Assembly (NCBI RefSeq): GCF_014466955.1
Contig: NZ_AP023396.1
Location: 4,650,001-4,714,000 of the forward strand
Reading direction: 5' to 3'
Length of the DNA: 64,000 bases
Source: Nocardia wallacei
GTDB taxonomy: Bacteria; Actinomycetota; Actinomycetes; Mycobacteriales; Mycobacteriaceae
Shown here: positions 7,618-16,407 of the stretch, piece after piece
How positions within the stretch are numbered: position 1 is the first letter of the stretch
Layout of the letters: every line of letters starts with the position of its first letter
Made by a program: the position numbers and the translations under genes
Notes under the pieces: generated by a model
What the model was told of the DNA's origin: nothing
The model's database searches: none
The model's input: the letters and a program-made list of their open reading frames with translations, nothing else

Positions 7618-10600
7618 CCGCTGCCAGCTCGCGCCAGTCCGCCTTCGCACCCTCCCCCGCCGCCTCGGTGAAGCGTTCTTCACCGAGGCGGCGGCGTGCT
7701 TCCCGCTCGATGCGGGCGGCGTCCGGCTGGGATCGGTCCGGCAGTCCGCGCACCGCGTCGCTCGCCGCGAGGAGCCGCGCGGCCTGCTCGTCCTGGTCGC
7801 CGCGCAGCGCCAGCTCGGCGACGCCGAGGAGAATCTGCGCGACCACGGGCGCGTGGCCCGCGGCGGCGGCCGCCCGGAAGGCCGCGGCCCGCGCCGCGCG
7901 GGACGCCTCGAGATCCGTTGCGAGATAACCGCGTAGGTCGTGTAGCACCGCGCCGACGTTCGGCTGTTCCGCGTCGTCACCGAACAGGGTCATCGCGATG
8001 TCGAGCTGCCGGTGGGCCTCGTCGTCGTCCGCGCGCCAGCGCGCCAGTTCGGCGCGGGCCAGCGCGAGTTCGGCCAGTGCGCTGGGCCAGGCGGACCGGT
8101 CCGCGGACCGCTGCGCCTCGGTCATGGCGGCCGCGCTCGCCTCCGCCGCGCCCGACAGCCAGTACAGCTGGGCCTGCCGCGACCGCATCCCGGCCACGTC
8201 CTCGATCGCGCCGACCTCGGTGACCACCGCGATCGCCTGCTCCAAAAGCTCGCAGGCGCTGGCGAATTCGCCGCGCACGGCCATGCGGTTCGCCAGTTCG
8301 GTGAGCGCGAACGACGTCCCCCAGCGCTCGCCCAGGGCCCGGAACTCGGCCAGCGCCGTCTCGAGATAGGTGTCGGCGGCCCGCCCGTCCTGCCCGAGCA
8401 TGATCCGCATCTTGCCCATCTGCAGCCGGGCGAGCGCGCGCACCCACGGGTCGTCGTCGGTGAGCAGCGGTTCGAACGCGGTCGGCAGGGCATCGGGACC
8501 GGCGAGCATGCGCTCCAGCGCGTCGACGAACCCGAGCATCGGGTGGCGAGCCCGGCTGTCGCGGCCCAGCCGATAGGCCTGATGAATCCAATTCTCCAGC
8601 TGCTGAGCGTCATTGCGCCCGGCACTGGCGAAGTGCACGAGCAGCCCGTACACCATGGCCCGGGTCTCGTCCTCGACCTCACCGGGCAGCTCGGCGGTGG
8701 CGGTGATCAGCTCCAGTCCCTCGGCCTTGTGGCCGCCGAGCCACCAGTACCAGCCCGCGGCCGCCGCGAGCCGCATCGCCCCGGCGGTGTCCGCGGCGGC
8801 GAGCGCCTCGCGCATCGCGACGGTGATGTTGTCGTGGTCGGCCGCGAGCGTGGCGAGCCACTCCAGCTGGTCGCCGCGACGCAGGTGCGGGTCCGCGGCG
8901 TCGGCGAGCCGGGTGAAATAGGCCAGGTGTGCTCGCCGTGCCGAGTCCGCCTCCCCCGACTCGGCGAGCCGGTCGCGGGCGTACTGCCGGATCGTGTCGA
9001 GCATCCGGTAGCGCGGGCCGTCGGCCTCCTCGGCGCGCAGCAGCGATTTCTCGGTCAGCGCCGTCAACAGTTCGAGTACTTCCCACTGCTCGACGGTCTC
9101 GTTCGCGCAAACCTGTTCGGCCGCTTCCAGACTCGCGCGGCCGGCGAAGACCGCGAGCCTCCGCAGCACCGCGCGTTCGGCGTCAATGAGCAGCTCCCAG
9201 CTCCAGTCGACCACCGCGCGCAGCGTGCGGTGCTGCGGCGGGGCGGTGCGACTGCCGCCGGTGAGCAGTCGGAACCGGTCGTCGAGGCGATGGGCGAGCT
9301 GGTCGAGGGACATGGTGCGCAGGCGGGCCGCGGCCAGTTCGATCGCCAGCGGGATGCCGTCGAGCGCGCGGCACACCCGCGCCATCGTCGCCAGCGTGCC
9401 GGGATCGTCGGCGAGATCGGTACGGACGGCACGGGCCCGATCGCGCAGCAACCGCACGGCCGGGGCGGACTCGATCTGCCCGGGGTCCGCGTCGGCGGCG
9501 GGCAGTGCCAGCGGCTCCACCCGCCAGATCGCCTCGCCGGTGATGCCGAGCGGCTCGCGGCTGGTGGCCAGGATCCGCAGCCGCGGGCATTCCCCGAGCA
9601 CCCGGTGGGCGAAGGCCGCCGCGGCGTCGATCACGTGTTCGCAGTTGTCCAGGATCAGCAGCGTCTCGCGGTCGCGGACGGCCGCGACGAGCCGGTGCAT
9701 CGGTTCGGCGTTGGGTGCGCCGCCGAGCAGCGCGTCGCGCAGGCCGATGGCGGCCAGCGCGGACTGCGCGACGTCGCCGGTCGTGCCGACGGACGCCAAC
9801 TCCACCAGCCAGGCCCCGTCGGGCAGGTCGTCGAGCAGGGTGCGGGCGGTCTCCATCGCGAGCCGCGTCTTCCCGCAGCCGCCGGGACCGGTCAGCGTGG
9901 TGAGCCGGTGGCCGGCGAGCAGATCGCGGACGGCGGCGATATCGGTGTGCTTGCCGATGAATTCGGTCAGTTCGCCGCGCAGGTTGGTCCGGCGTTCGCG
10001 CTCCTGCGCGCCCACCTCGCCGCGCAGCACCGCGACGTGCAGGTCGGACAGTTCGGGTGAGGGGTCCACGCCCAAGGTGTCGGACAGTGCCTCGCGGGTG
10101 CGCTGATACACCGTCAGCGCTTCCGGGCCGCGGCCCGCGGCGGCGAGCGCCCGCATGAGCGCGGCGGCGAGCCGTTCCCGCACGGGGTGCCGGGCGGCCG
10201 CCTCGGTCAGCTCGCCGATCAGCTCCGGGCCCCGGCCCAGACGGATCTCCGCTTCGTACCGATCCTCCATCGCGGCCAGGCGCAGCGCCTCGAGCCGGGT
10301 GAGCACCGCCTCGAACGCCTCGCTGTCCTGGAGGCCGACGTCCTGCATCGGCGTCCCGCGCCACAGTTCGAGGGCCTCGCGCAGCAGATCGGCCTGCCGC
10401 AGGTCGTCACGGCCGCGGGCCTGTTCCACGAGCTGTTCGAAGCGCATCGCGTCGACGGCGCCGGGCTCCACCGCCAGCCGGTAGCCGCCCGGCTGCGCGT
10501 CCAGCGAGCCGTCCGGCAGCACCCGGCGCAGCCGGGACACCAACGCCTGCAAGGCATTCGCGGCGTCCGCGGGCGGCTGCTCGCCCCAGATCCAATCGAC

Positions 10601-10738
10601 CAGCGCCGATTTCGACACGGCACGGCCGGGTTCGAGCGCGAGGGCGATCAGCAACGCCCGCAACCGGGTTCCCGGTATCTCGATCAATCCGCCGTCGTTC
10701 ACTCGGATCTCGAGTGGTCCAAGGATCCCGATCTGCAC
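7601..10738 (-). CDS. AfsR/SARP-type regulator with NB-ARC ATPase and TPR region
   Basis: Large transcriptional activator, 1045 residues from GTG at 10738. An OmpR-type DNA-binding domain (about 1-90, QIGILGPLEIRV then SKSALVDWIWG) is followed by a bacterial transcriptional activation domain (about 95-240). Next is an NB-ARC-like ATPase with Walker A GPGGCGKTR at 284-292 and Walker B LLILDNCEH at 360-368, and a long Ala/Leu-rich helical C-terminus that looks like TPRs. The frame stays open to GTG 10801, but family proteins begin at the QIGILGPLE segment, and CAGAAT six bases ahead of GTG 10738 could be a leaderless -10. The gene lies between two promoters bearing SARP-type repeats (5851-5907 and 10815-10859) and is their likely activator. 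The ATPase and TPR parts suggest ligand or partner gating. Confidence 0.9.
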   Translation of the reverse strand: MQIGILGPLEIRVNDGGLIEIPGTRLRALLIALALEPGRAVSKSALVDWIWGEQPPADAANALQALVSRLRRVLPDGSLDAQPGGYRLAVEPGAVDAMRFEQLVEQARGRDDLRQADLLREALELWRGTPMQDVGLQDSEAFEAVLTRLEALRLAAMEDRYEAEIRLGRGPELIGELTEAAARHPVRERLAAALMRALAAAGRGPEALTVYQRTREALSDTLGVDPSPELSDLHVAVLRGEVGAQERERRTNLRGELTEFIGKHTDIAAVRDLLAGHRLTTLTGPGGCGKTRLAMETARTLLDDLPDGAWLVELASVGTTGDVAQSALAAIGLRDALLGGAPNAEPMHRLVAAVRDRETLLILDNCEHVIDAAAAFAHRVLGECPRLRILATSREPLGITGEAIWRVEPLALPAADADPGQIESAPAVRLLRDRARAVRTDLADDPGTLATMARVCRALDGIPLAIELAAARLRTMSLDQLAHRLDDRFRLLTGGSRTAPPQHRTLRAVVDWSWELLIDAERAVLRRLAVFAGRASLEAAEQVCANETVEQWEVLELLTALTEKSLLRAEEADGPRYRMLDTIRQYARDRLAESGEADSARRAHLAYFTRLADAADPHLRRGDQLEWLATLAADHDNITVAMREALAAADTAGAMRLAAAAGWYWWLGGHKAEGLELITATAELPGEVEDETRAMVYGLLVHFASAGRNDAQQLENWIHQAYRLGRDSRARHPMLGFVDALERMLAGPDALPTAFEPLLTDDDPWVRALARLQMGKMRIMLGQDGRAADTYLETALAEFRALGERWGTSFALTELANRMAVRGEFASACELLEQAIAVVTEVGAIEDVAGMRSRQAQLYWLSGAAEASAAAMTEAQRSADRSAWPSALAELALARAELARWRADDDEAHRQLDIAMTLFGDDAEQPNVGAVLHDLRGYLATDLEASRAARAAAFRAAAAAGHAPVVAQILLGVAELALRGDQDEQAARLLAASDAVRGLPDRSQPDAARIEREARRRLGEERFTEAAGEGAKADWRELAAATLAC

Positions 10739-10814
10739 CCCGTCATTCTGCCGTGGGGGCGCCCCGGGCCCGCGGGCCACCCGCCGGTCCAGGGCCGACA
10801 CCGCGCCGGAGGCC

Positions 10815-10859
10815 GTGTCAGGGCGGCGTCAGGTCGATGTCAGGCGGGCTCGCGACAGT
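10815..10859 (+). promoter_or_regulatory. SARP-type promoter of the DUF4097-ferredoxin-P450 operon
   Basis: GTGTCAG (10815-10821), GCGTCAG (10826-10832) and ATGTCAG (10837-10843) stand at an exact 11-bp period. After 10 bp comes GACAGT (10854-10859), the same spacing and hexamer as at 5885-5907. Transcription would start near 10866, leaving a 35-base leader with GAAGGAG at 10887-10893 before ATG 10901. Confidence 0.82.
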
Positions 10860-10900
10860 AGGGACACGACAACGAACCCACTCGATGAAGGAGTACCGCG

Positions 10901-11557
10901 ATGCCCGCTTTTCCGACCCCCGAACCGATCGCCGTCACCGTCGACATCCTCTCCGGATACGTCGAGGTCGTCGCGTCGGACCGCGCCGACACCGTCGTCG
11001 AGGTCCGGCCCGCCGACCCGGCCAAGAAGAGTGACGTACGCGCCGCCGAGCAGACCCGGGTCAGCTTCGGCGACGGGACCCTGACCGTGACATCGGCGAA
11101 GGAGTGGCGCACCTACACGCCGTTCGGCGGCAACCCCTCGATCGAGGTGACGATCGCGGTCCCGGCCGGATCCCGGCTGCGGGCCACCGCCGGTGTGGGC
11201 CGGTTGGTGGGCGCGGGCGAACTGGGCCCGTGCGAGCTGGAGATCGCGGCCGGTGACATCGAGGTCGAGCGGCCGAGTGCCGCGGTGACGGCGAAGGCCG
11301 CCAAGGGCGACATCCGCATCGGCGAGGCGTCGCGCGGCGTGCTGCGGCTGGAGACGTCCGTGGGCGAACTGGAGGTCGGCATCCATCCGGGCAGCGCGGT
11401 GCGGCTCGAGACCGACGCCCGGTACGGCACCGTGCGGAATCTGATGCAGCCGGTCGCCGGTCCGGCCGGGAGCGGCGAGGACATCGTGGAGGTGTACGCG
11501 CGCAACTCCTACGGCAACGTCGTCGTCCGCCACGCGACTCTCGTCCGGCACCGATGA
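10901..11557 (+). CDS. DUF4097-type beta-helical protein, function unknown
   Basis: A 218-residue protein with no signal peptide and no membrane segment. The sequence alternates short beta-strand-like segments (IAVTVDILSGYVEVVASD, VTIAVPAGSRLRATAGVG, LEIAAGDIEVERPS, AAKGDIRIGEASRG, LETSVGELEVGIHPG) with the recurring G-[DE]-[IL]-x-[VI] pattern of DUF4097 / putative-adhesin proteins, which form a right-handed beta-helix. These are common in actinomycetes beside ABC exporters and regulators, but no biochemical role is established. ATG at 10901 has GAAGGAG seven bases upstream. It is first in an operon with a ferredoxin and a P450 and is preceded by SARP-type repeats. No catalytic residues can be named. 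Confidence 0.78.
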   Translation: MPAFPTPEPIAVTVDILSGYVEVVASDRADTVVEVRPADPAKKSDVRAAEQTRVSFGDGTLTVTSAKEWRTYTPFGGNPSIEVTIAVPAGSRLRATAGVGRLVGAGELGPCELEIAAGDIEVERPSAAVTAKAAKGDIRIGEASRGVLRLETSVGELEVGIHPGSAVRLETDARYGTVRNLMQPVAGPAGSGEDIVEVYARNSYGNVVVRHATLVRHR

Positions 11558-11586
11558 CCGTCCCTGTGAGCGCGAAGGAGCGACCG

Positions 11587-11769
11587 ATGGAAATCCGGGT
11601 GGACCGGCAGCGCTGTATCGGCGCCGGCATGTGCGCCCTGACCGCGTCCGGAGTATTCGACCAGGACGACGACGGGCTGGTGGTGCTGCTGGCCGCAGCG
11701 CCCGAGCGCTGGGCCGATGTGCGCGAGGCCATCCAGTTGTGCCCGTCCGGCGCGATCACCGTCGACTAG
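11587..11769 (+). CDS. Small ferredoxin, P450 redox partner
   Basis: A 60-residue ferredoxin. Only three cysteines occupy cluster positions: C-x5-C in CIGAGMC and one in LCPSGAI, the pattern of single [3Fe-4S] ferredoxins that deliver electrons to actinobacterial P450s. A reading from 11554 would overlap the previous gene, but ATG at 11587 has GAAGGAG six bases upstream (11574-11580) and starts with the usual MEIRVDRQRCIG. The P450 gene follows after 46 bp. No ferredoxin reductase lies nearby, so a housekeeping reductase must serve. Confidence 0.92.
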   Translation: MEIRVDRQRCIGAGMCALTASGVFDQDDDGLVVLLAAAPERWADVREAIQLCPSGAITVD

Positions 11770-11815
11770 AACGATTTCCGGCCGCGGCCGGACTACCTAC
11801 CTCAGGAGACTTCCG

Positions 11816-13036
11816 ATGAGCAAGACCGACACCGTCCCGCACGGCCTCCCCATGGACCGCGACGCCGGACCCTTCGACCCGCCCAGCGCGATCACCGAGT
11901 TGCGGGCGGCACGGCCCGTCAGCCCCTTGATCTTCCCCGACGGCCACGAGGGCTGGCTCGTCACCGGTTACGAGGCGGTCCGAAAACTCATGGCGGACAC
12001 CAGATTCAGCTCCCGCCAGGACATCGGCATCGTGCACGTGCCGTACGAGACGCCCGGCATGCCCGCCGCCACCGAACCGTCGCCGGTGATCCCGGGCCTG
12101 TTCGTCGCGATGGATCCGCCGGACCACACCCGGTTGCGGCGCAAGCTCACCGGCGCGTTCACCGTGCGGCGCATGAAGCAGCTCGAGGAGCACATCGCCG
12201 AGATCGCCGAGCGGCAGCTGGACGCCATGGCGGCACTGGCCCCGCCGGTGGACCTGGTCCGGGAATTCGCGCTGCCGCTGCCCTCGCTGGTGATCTGCGA
12301 ACTGCTCGGCGTCCCCTACGCCGACCGCGAGACCTTCCAGGTCAACTCCGCCAAATTCCTGGTCAAGGAGCAGCCGCTGGAAGAGAAGATGGCCGCGTAC
12401 GGCGCGATGACCACCTATCTGGCCGGGCTGGCGATGGGCAAGCGCGCCGAGCCGGGCGACGACCTGCTGTCGGATCTGGCCCGCGACGAGGACCTCAGCA
12501 TCGAGGAGTTGACCGGGATCTCGTTCCTGCTGCTGCTCGCGGGGCACGAGACCACCGCGAACATGCTGGCGCTGGGCACTTTCGCGCTGCTGGAACATCC
12601 GGAGCAGCTGGCGCAGTTGCGGGCCGATCCGGAGTTGGTGCCCGGCGCGGTGGAGGAACTGCTGCGGTATCTGTCGGTCGCCGACATCTTCTACCGCTAT
12701 GCCACCGAGGACATCGAACTGTGCGGGGAGACGATCGCCGCGGGGTCGACCGTCGTGGTCTCGCTGCTGGCGGCCAATCGCGACCCGCAACGTTTCGACG
12801 ACGCCGACGCCCTCGACATCCACCGCACGGCCCGTGGGCACGTGTCCTTCGGACACGGCGTGCACCAGTGTCTCGGGCAGCAGCTGGCCCGCATCGAGAT
12901 GCGTGCCGGATTCGCCGGGCTGATCCGCCGCTTTCCGACGCTGCGGCTCGCCGTGCCCGCCGCCGCGGTGCCGCTGCGCACGGATATGAACATCTACGGT
13001 GTCCACGAGCTGCCGGTTACCTGGGATGAGTCGTAA
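11816..13036 (+). CDS. Cytochrome P450 (CYP105-like)
   Basis: Heme monooxygenase of 406 residues, soluble, with all class hallmarks. The I-helix is LLLAGHETTANM, the K-helix EELLRY gives ExxR, and the heme loop is SFGHGVHQCLGQQLARIEM with the cysteine thiolate. ATG at 11816 is chosen because CAGGAG lies 7 bases upstream and the protein then begins with the conserved leader before PMDRDAGPFDPP. It is third in the operon with the DUF4097 protein and its ferredoxin, all under the SARP-type promoter. The CYP105-like assignment is by general impression; the substrate is unknown. A natural-product or xenobiotic oxidation coupled to the DrrAB-like exporter is a reasonable inference. Confidence 0.92.
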   Translation: MSKTDTVPHGLPMDRDAGPFDPPSAITELRAARPVSPLIFPDGHEGWLVTGYEAVRKLMADTRFSSRQDIGIVHVPYETPGMPAATEPSPVIPGLFVAMDPPDHTRLRRKLTGAFTVRRMKQLEEHIAEIAERQLDAMAALAPPVDLVREFALPLPSLVICELLGVPYADRETFQVNSAKFLVKEQPLEEKMAAYGAMTTYLAGLAMGKRAEPGDDLLSDLARDEDLSIEELTGISFLLLLAGHETTANMLALGTFALLEHPEQLAQLRADPELVPGAVEELLRYLSVADIFYRYATEDIELCGETIAAGSTVVVSLLAANRDPQRFDDADALDIHRTARGHVSFGHGVHQCLGQQLARIEMRAGFAGLIRRFPTLRLAVPAAAVPLRTDMNIYGVHELPVTWDES

Positions 13037-13081
13037 ACCGTTGGCGGACAACGGAATACGTCGGGTGAGCCGCCCGCTCCG

Positions 13082-14362
13082 TCATCCGGCGGGAATCGCG
13101 TCCGCGGCGCGGTTCCCGCCGCCGAGCAGCGGCCGGGCGGCCAGCGCTGTCGCCACCGTGACCAGCAGCAGCGCGATGATATAGACGGAGAACGCCGCGG
13201 GGTGTGCGGCGAACTTCTGTTTCAGCGCCGGTGTGGTGCCGCCGAAGAGCGCGCTGGTGATGCTGTAGGGCAGGGCCATGACCGTCACGCGGTGGCGGGC
13301 GGGGGCGATCATGGCGGTCGCGCCGGTCACCGTGGCGGCCAGGGAGACGACGCCGATCGACCCGACGATCATCAGCGCCCAATACGTCACGGGCGTTGCG
13401 GAATTCAGCAGCACCTGCATCGGCAGCGTCGCCACGGCCAGCGCCAGCGCCGCGCCGCCCACCCAGCGCAACGGGCCGACCCGGTCGGCGAGCGCGCCGA
13501 AGATCGGCGCCGCCGCCATGTACGCCAGCTGGGCCACCACGCCCGCCCAGAGCACTTGCGCGTCGGGCAGTTTCAGGACGGTGATGCCGTAGCTCGTCGG
13601 GGTGCTGATCCACAGGTAGTAGGACGCCAGGCAGCCCGCGGTGAGCCCGGCGACCGCCAGTCCGGGACCGATCAGCGCTGACCACTCGCGGGACCAGCGC
13701 ACGGGTACGTCGTGCGGGTCGCCGTCGCGGGTCTCGGGGATGGTGCGCCGGGCCAGCATGAACACCAGTGACAGCACGGCCGCGACGAGGAACGGGATCC
13801 GCCAGCAACCGTCGCGGAGCGCGCCGGCGCCCGCCCAGGTCGCCAGCGCGGCCACGAGCAGGGTGGCGCTGATCGTGCCGAGTCCGTAGAAGATCGAGTA
13901 CACGCTGGTGCCGAGCATGCGCCGACGCGGCGGGGCCGACTCGTACAGGTATGCCTGCGCCACGGCCTGCTCGCCGCCGAAGGAGAAGCCCAGCACCAGC
14001 CGCCACACCAGCAGCAGGATCGGGGCGGCCGCGCCGATGGTTTCGCGGCCCGGTGTCAGCGCCATCCCGAGCGTCGCCAGCCCCGCCAGCCCGATCGAGA
14101 GCACCAGCGCCGGTCGCCGCCCGCGCCGGTCCGCCAGCTGTCCGAGCACGAACGCGCCGATCGGGCGGATCAGGAATCCGATCGCGAAGATCCCGAACCC
14201 GTACAGCACCGACTGCTGCAGGTCGCCGCCGAAGAAGCGCGGCGAGAAGTAGGTCACCAGCAGCGCGTAGAGCGACCACTCGTAGCTTTCCAGGGCCGCG
14301 CCCGCCGAGGAGGCGACGACCTGCCGGGTCCGGCTACCCCGCGTTTCGATCACTGTGTTCAT
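13082..14362 (-). CDS. MFS transporter, metabolite:H+ symporter (MHS) family
   Basis: Twelve-segment major facilitator of 426 residues. The MHS-type features are the N-terminal SSAGAALESYEWSLYALL, the loop LGQLADRRGRRPALVLS (the family RxxxGRR signature), and RLVLGFSFGGEQAVAQAYLYESAPPRRR. These carriers import organic acids or zwitterions with protons. The gene is convergent with the P450, 45 bp apart, and does not carry the SARP-type repeats upstream. ATG at 14362 is the only reasonable start. Substrate cannot be predicted. Confidence 0.87.
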   Translation of the reverse strand: MNTVIETRGSRTRQVVASSAGAALESYEWSLYALLVTYFSPRFFGGDLQQSVLYGFGIFAIGFLIRPIGAFVLGQLADRRGRRPALVLSIGLAGLATLGMALTPGRETIGAAAPILLLVWRLVLGFSFGGEQAVAQAYLYESAPPRRRMLGTSVYSIFYGLGTISATLLVAALATWAGAGALRDGCWRIPFLVAAVLSLVFMLARRTIPETRDGDPHDVPVRWSREWSALIGPGLAVAGLTAGCLASYYLWISTPTSYGITVLKLPDAQVLWAGVVAQLAYMAAAPIFGALADRVGPLRWVGGAALALAVATLPMQVLLNSATPVTYWALMIVGSIGVVSLAATVTGATAMIAPARHRVTVMALPYSITSALFGGTTPALKQKFAAHPAAFSVYIIALLLVTVATALAARPLLGGGNRAADAIPAG

Positions 14363-14498
14363 GAGCGCCGCCTACTTTAACACCGTTCAAGTATGGCTCC
14401 TGCCTCGGTTTTCCAGCGGACGGTCACGATGGGCGACGGTCAGCCGGACGCACTGCCCCGGACTTCCGCCGGACCAACCGGGCGAGGGTGAGTTGCGC

Positions 14499-15104
14499 TT
14501 ACTGCTCTGCGGGACCGCCGCAGAGCCGTTCCACTTCCGCACGGAGCTTGCGGAATTCGGCCGACAATGCGTCGAGGGTGTAGTGGGCGTTGAGGCCACT
14601 GGGGTTCGGGAGCACCCAGACCTCGGTGTCGCCGAGGGAATCGGGCTGGCGGCCGACGGCGGTGCGGGGGCGGCCGAAGGCGGTGCGGTAGGCGCCCAGC
14701 CCCAGCACGGCGAGGACACGCGGGCGGTAGTGCGCCACCCGCTCGACCAGGGCGCGGCCGCCGTCGCGCAGTTCCTGTGCCGTCAACTGGTCCGCCTTGG
14801 CCGTGGTGCGCGGCGCGACATTCGTGATCCCCAGCCCGAGCGTGAGCAGTTCACCTTCCTCGTCCGGCCGCAACTGCCGCGGCGTGAACCCCGACCGGAA
14901 CAGCGCCGGCCAGAACCGATTCCCGGGCCGCGCGAAATGATGCCCCGTCGCCCCCGACCACAACCCCGGATTGATCCCACAGAACAACACCCGCAGATCC
15001 GGCCCGATCACATCCGAAATCGTCTTCCCCTCCGCCGCAGCCAAATCGGCAGCCGTCGGCCGAAACCTCGCCCCTGATCCCATCCTCTCAGTCTGCCTCA
15101 TCAT
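14499..15104 (-). CDS. mug: Mismatch-specific uracil/thymine DNA glycosylase (Mug/TDG family)
   Basis: DNA repair glycosylase removing uracil or thymine opposite guanine, 201 residues. Motif 1 is VLFCGINPGLWSGATGHHF, with the Asn of GINPG as the catalytic-site residue of this family, and motif 2 is PNPSGLNAHY. GNRFWPALFRSGFTPRQL is also typical. The ATG doublet at 15104/15101 opens the frame; an internal ATG at residue 8 has a purine-rich stretch directly ahead and is a possible alternative. It is divergent from ctaA with only 44 bp between the starts. The 136 bp after it (14363-14498) hold no gene I can support. Confidence 0.9.
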   Translation of the reverse strand: MMRQTERMGSGARFRPTAADLAAAEGKTISDVIGPDLRVLFCGINPGLWSGATGHHFARPGNRFWPALFRSGFTPRQLRPDEEGELLTLGLGITNVAPRTTAKADQLTAQELRDGGRALVERVAHYRPRVLAVLGLGAYRTAFGRPRTAVGRQPDSLGDTEVWVLPNPSGLNAHYTLDALSAEFRKLRAEVERLCGGPAEQ

Positions 15105-15136
15105 GGACCCACTACAGGGTGTAGTTGACGGTCGTC

Positions 15137-15142
15137 TAGCAT
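15137..15142 (+). promoter_or_regulatory. -10 element of ctaA, leaderless start predicted
   Basis: TAGCAT ends six bases before the ctaA GTG at 15149, so the transcript should begin at or next to the start codon. No Shine-Dalgarno is present. Confidence 0.5.
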
Positions 15143-15148
15143 TACGGG

Positions 15149-16117
15149 GTGCTGTCTCGCGCGTTTCTGCGACTGGTCGATCTGTTGCCGCTGCCCTCGT
15201 TGCGGGTACAGCGGATTATCGCGTTCGCGGTGATTCTTTCTCAGGCGGGGATCTCGGTGACGGGGGCGATCGTGCGGGTCACGTCGTCGGGGCTGGGGTG
15301 CCCGACCTGGCCGCAATGCTTTCCGGGCAGTTTCACGCCGGTGGTGCATGCCGAGGTGCCGGTGCTGCATCAGGTGGTCGAATTCTCCAATCGGCTGCTG
15401 ACCTTCGTGGTGTCGCTGTGCGCGGCGCTGGTGGTGCTGGCGGTGCTGCGGGCGCGGCGGCGGCGCGAGGTCGCCGTGTACGCGTGGCTGATGCCCGGCG
15501 GCACGGTGCTGCAGGCGGTGATCGGGGGCATCACGGTGCGCACCGGACTGCTGTGGTGGACGGTGTCGGTGCATCTGCTGGCCTCCATGCTGATGGTGTG
15601 GCTGGCCGTGCTGCTGTTCGCGAAGATCGGCGAGCCGGACGAGGGCGTGGAGGTGGCGCAGGCGCCGCGGCCGCTGCGCCTGCTGACCGCGCTCAGCGCG
15701 ATCGCGTTGTGCGCCACTCTGATTGCCGGGACGCTGGTGACGGGCGCGGGCCCGCATGCCGGTGACAAGAGCGTCGAGCGGTCCGTCGAACGGCTGCAGG
15801 TGGAGATCGTGACGCTGGTGCACCTGCACGCCGAACTGCTGATCGCCTATCTCGCGTTGCTGGTCGGACTGGCGTGCGGGCTGGCCGCGGTGGGCATGAA
15901 CCGGGCGATCCGCGTCCGGCTCGTGGCGGTGATCGCACTGGTCTGCGCGCAGGGCCTGGTCGGCGTCGTCCAGTATTTCACCGACGTGCCCGCCGCGCTG
16001 GTGACCGTGCACGTCGGCGGGGCGGCGGCCTGCACCGCCGCCACGGCGGCCCTGTGGGCGGCCATGCGCAACCGCGAGCGGGTCAGCGTCGGCGCAGCGG
16101 TCGCACACGCCGCCTGA
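15149..16117 (+). CDS. ctaA: Heme A synthase CtaA
   Basis: Membrane enzyme converting heme O to heme A for aa3-type cytochrome oxidase, 322 residues with about eight transmembrane segments. The candidate heme-ligand histidines are in LHQVVEFSNRLL, VSVHLLASMLMVW, LVHLHAELLIAYL and VTVHVGGAAACTA, two per four-helix half. The conserved SSGLGCPTWPQCFPG loop with its cysteine pair follows the first segment. GTG at 15149 gives the family N-terminus and is likely leaderless. Its partner ctaB (heme O synthase) lies 11 kb to the right. In M. tuberculosis the equivalent gene directly follows the Rv1458c-like exporter; here about 9 kb of accessory genes separate them. Confidence 0.93.
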   Translation: MLSRAFLRLVDLLPLPSLRVQRIIAFAVILSQAGISVTGAIVRVTSSGLGCPTWPQCFPGSFTPVVHAEVPVLHQVVEFSNRLLTFVVSLCAALVVLAVLRARRRREVAVYAWLMPGGTVLQAVIGGITVRTGLLWWTVSVHLLASMLMVWLAVLLFAKIGEPDEGVEVAQAPRPLRLLTALSAIALCATLIAGTLVTGAGPHAGDKSVERSVERLQVEIVTLVHLHAELLIAYLALLVGLACGLAAVGMNRAIRVRLVAVIALVCAQGLVGVVQYFTDVPAALVTVHVGGAAACTAATAALWAAMRNRERVSVGAAVAHAA

Positions 16118-16395
16118 CCACCTCCGATCCCGCGGCGCCGCAACGATATCGGCGCGTTCGTCCGGAAGTTGGCGCGTTGTGTCCCTTCCCCCGACCGCCC
16201 GGTAGCCGCACACTGGGGATCGGCTGCGCGACCGGGTGAGGTCGGGCTGCCAGGGGTTGCCTCGCACGATGAACCCAGCACGCCATCCCTGCGGTGCGTC
16301 CTGCGCGGCGCGGGCGGTGCGCGGTGGCCGACGACGACGTCGACCGCGCCCACCCTGCGGCCCGGGGCCGATTGTGGCCGGCCGCCCCGCCAGGC

Positions 16396-16401
16396 GATAA
16401 T
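16396..16401 (+). promoter_or_regulatory. -10 element of the fmdB-like gene, leaderless
   Basis: GATAAT is followed by six bases and then ATG 16408, with no ribosome binding site, which fits a leaderless transcript. Confidence 0.5.
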
Positions 16402-16407
16402 CCGGAC

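Noticed and set aside
10739..10801. GTG 10801 as start of the AfsR-like regulator
   Set aside because: The extra 21 residues are Arg/Pro-rich and unlike the family, which begins at the QIGILGPLE segment encoded from 10738.
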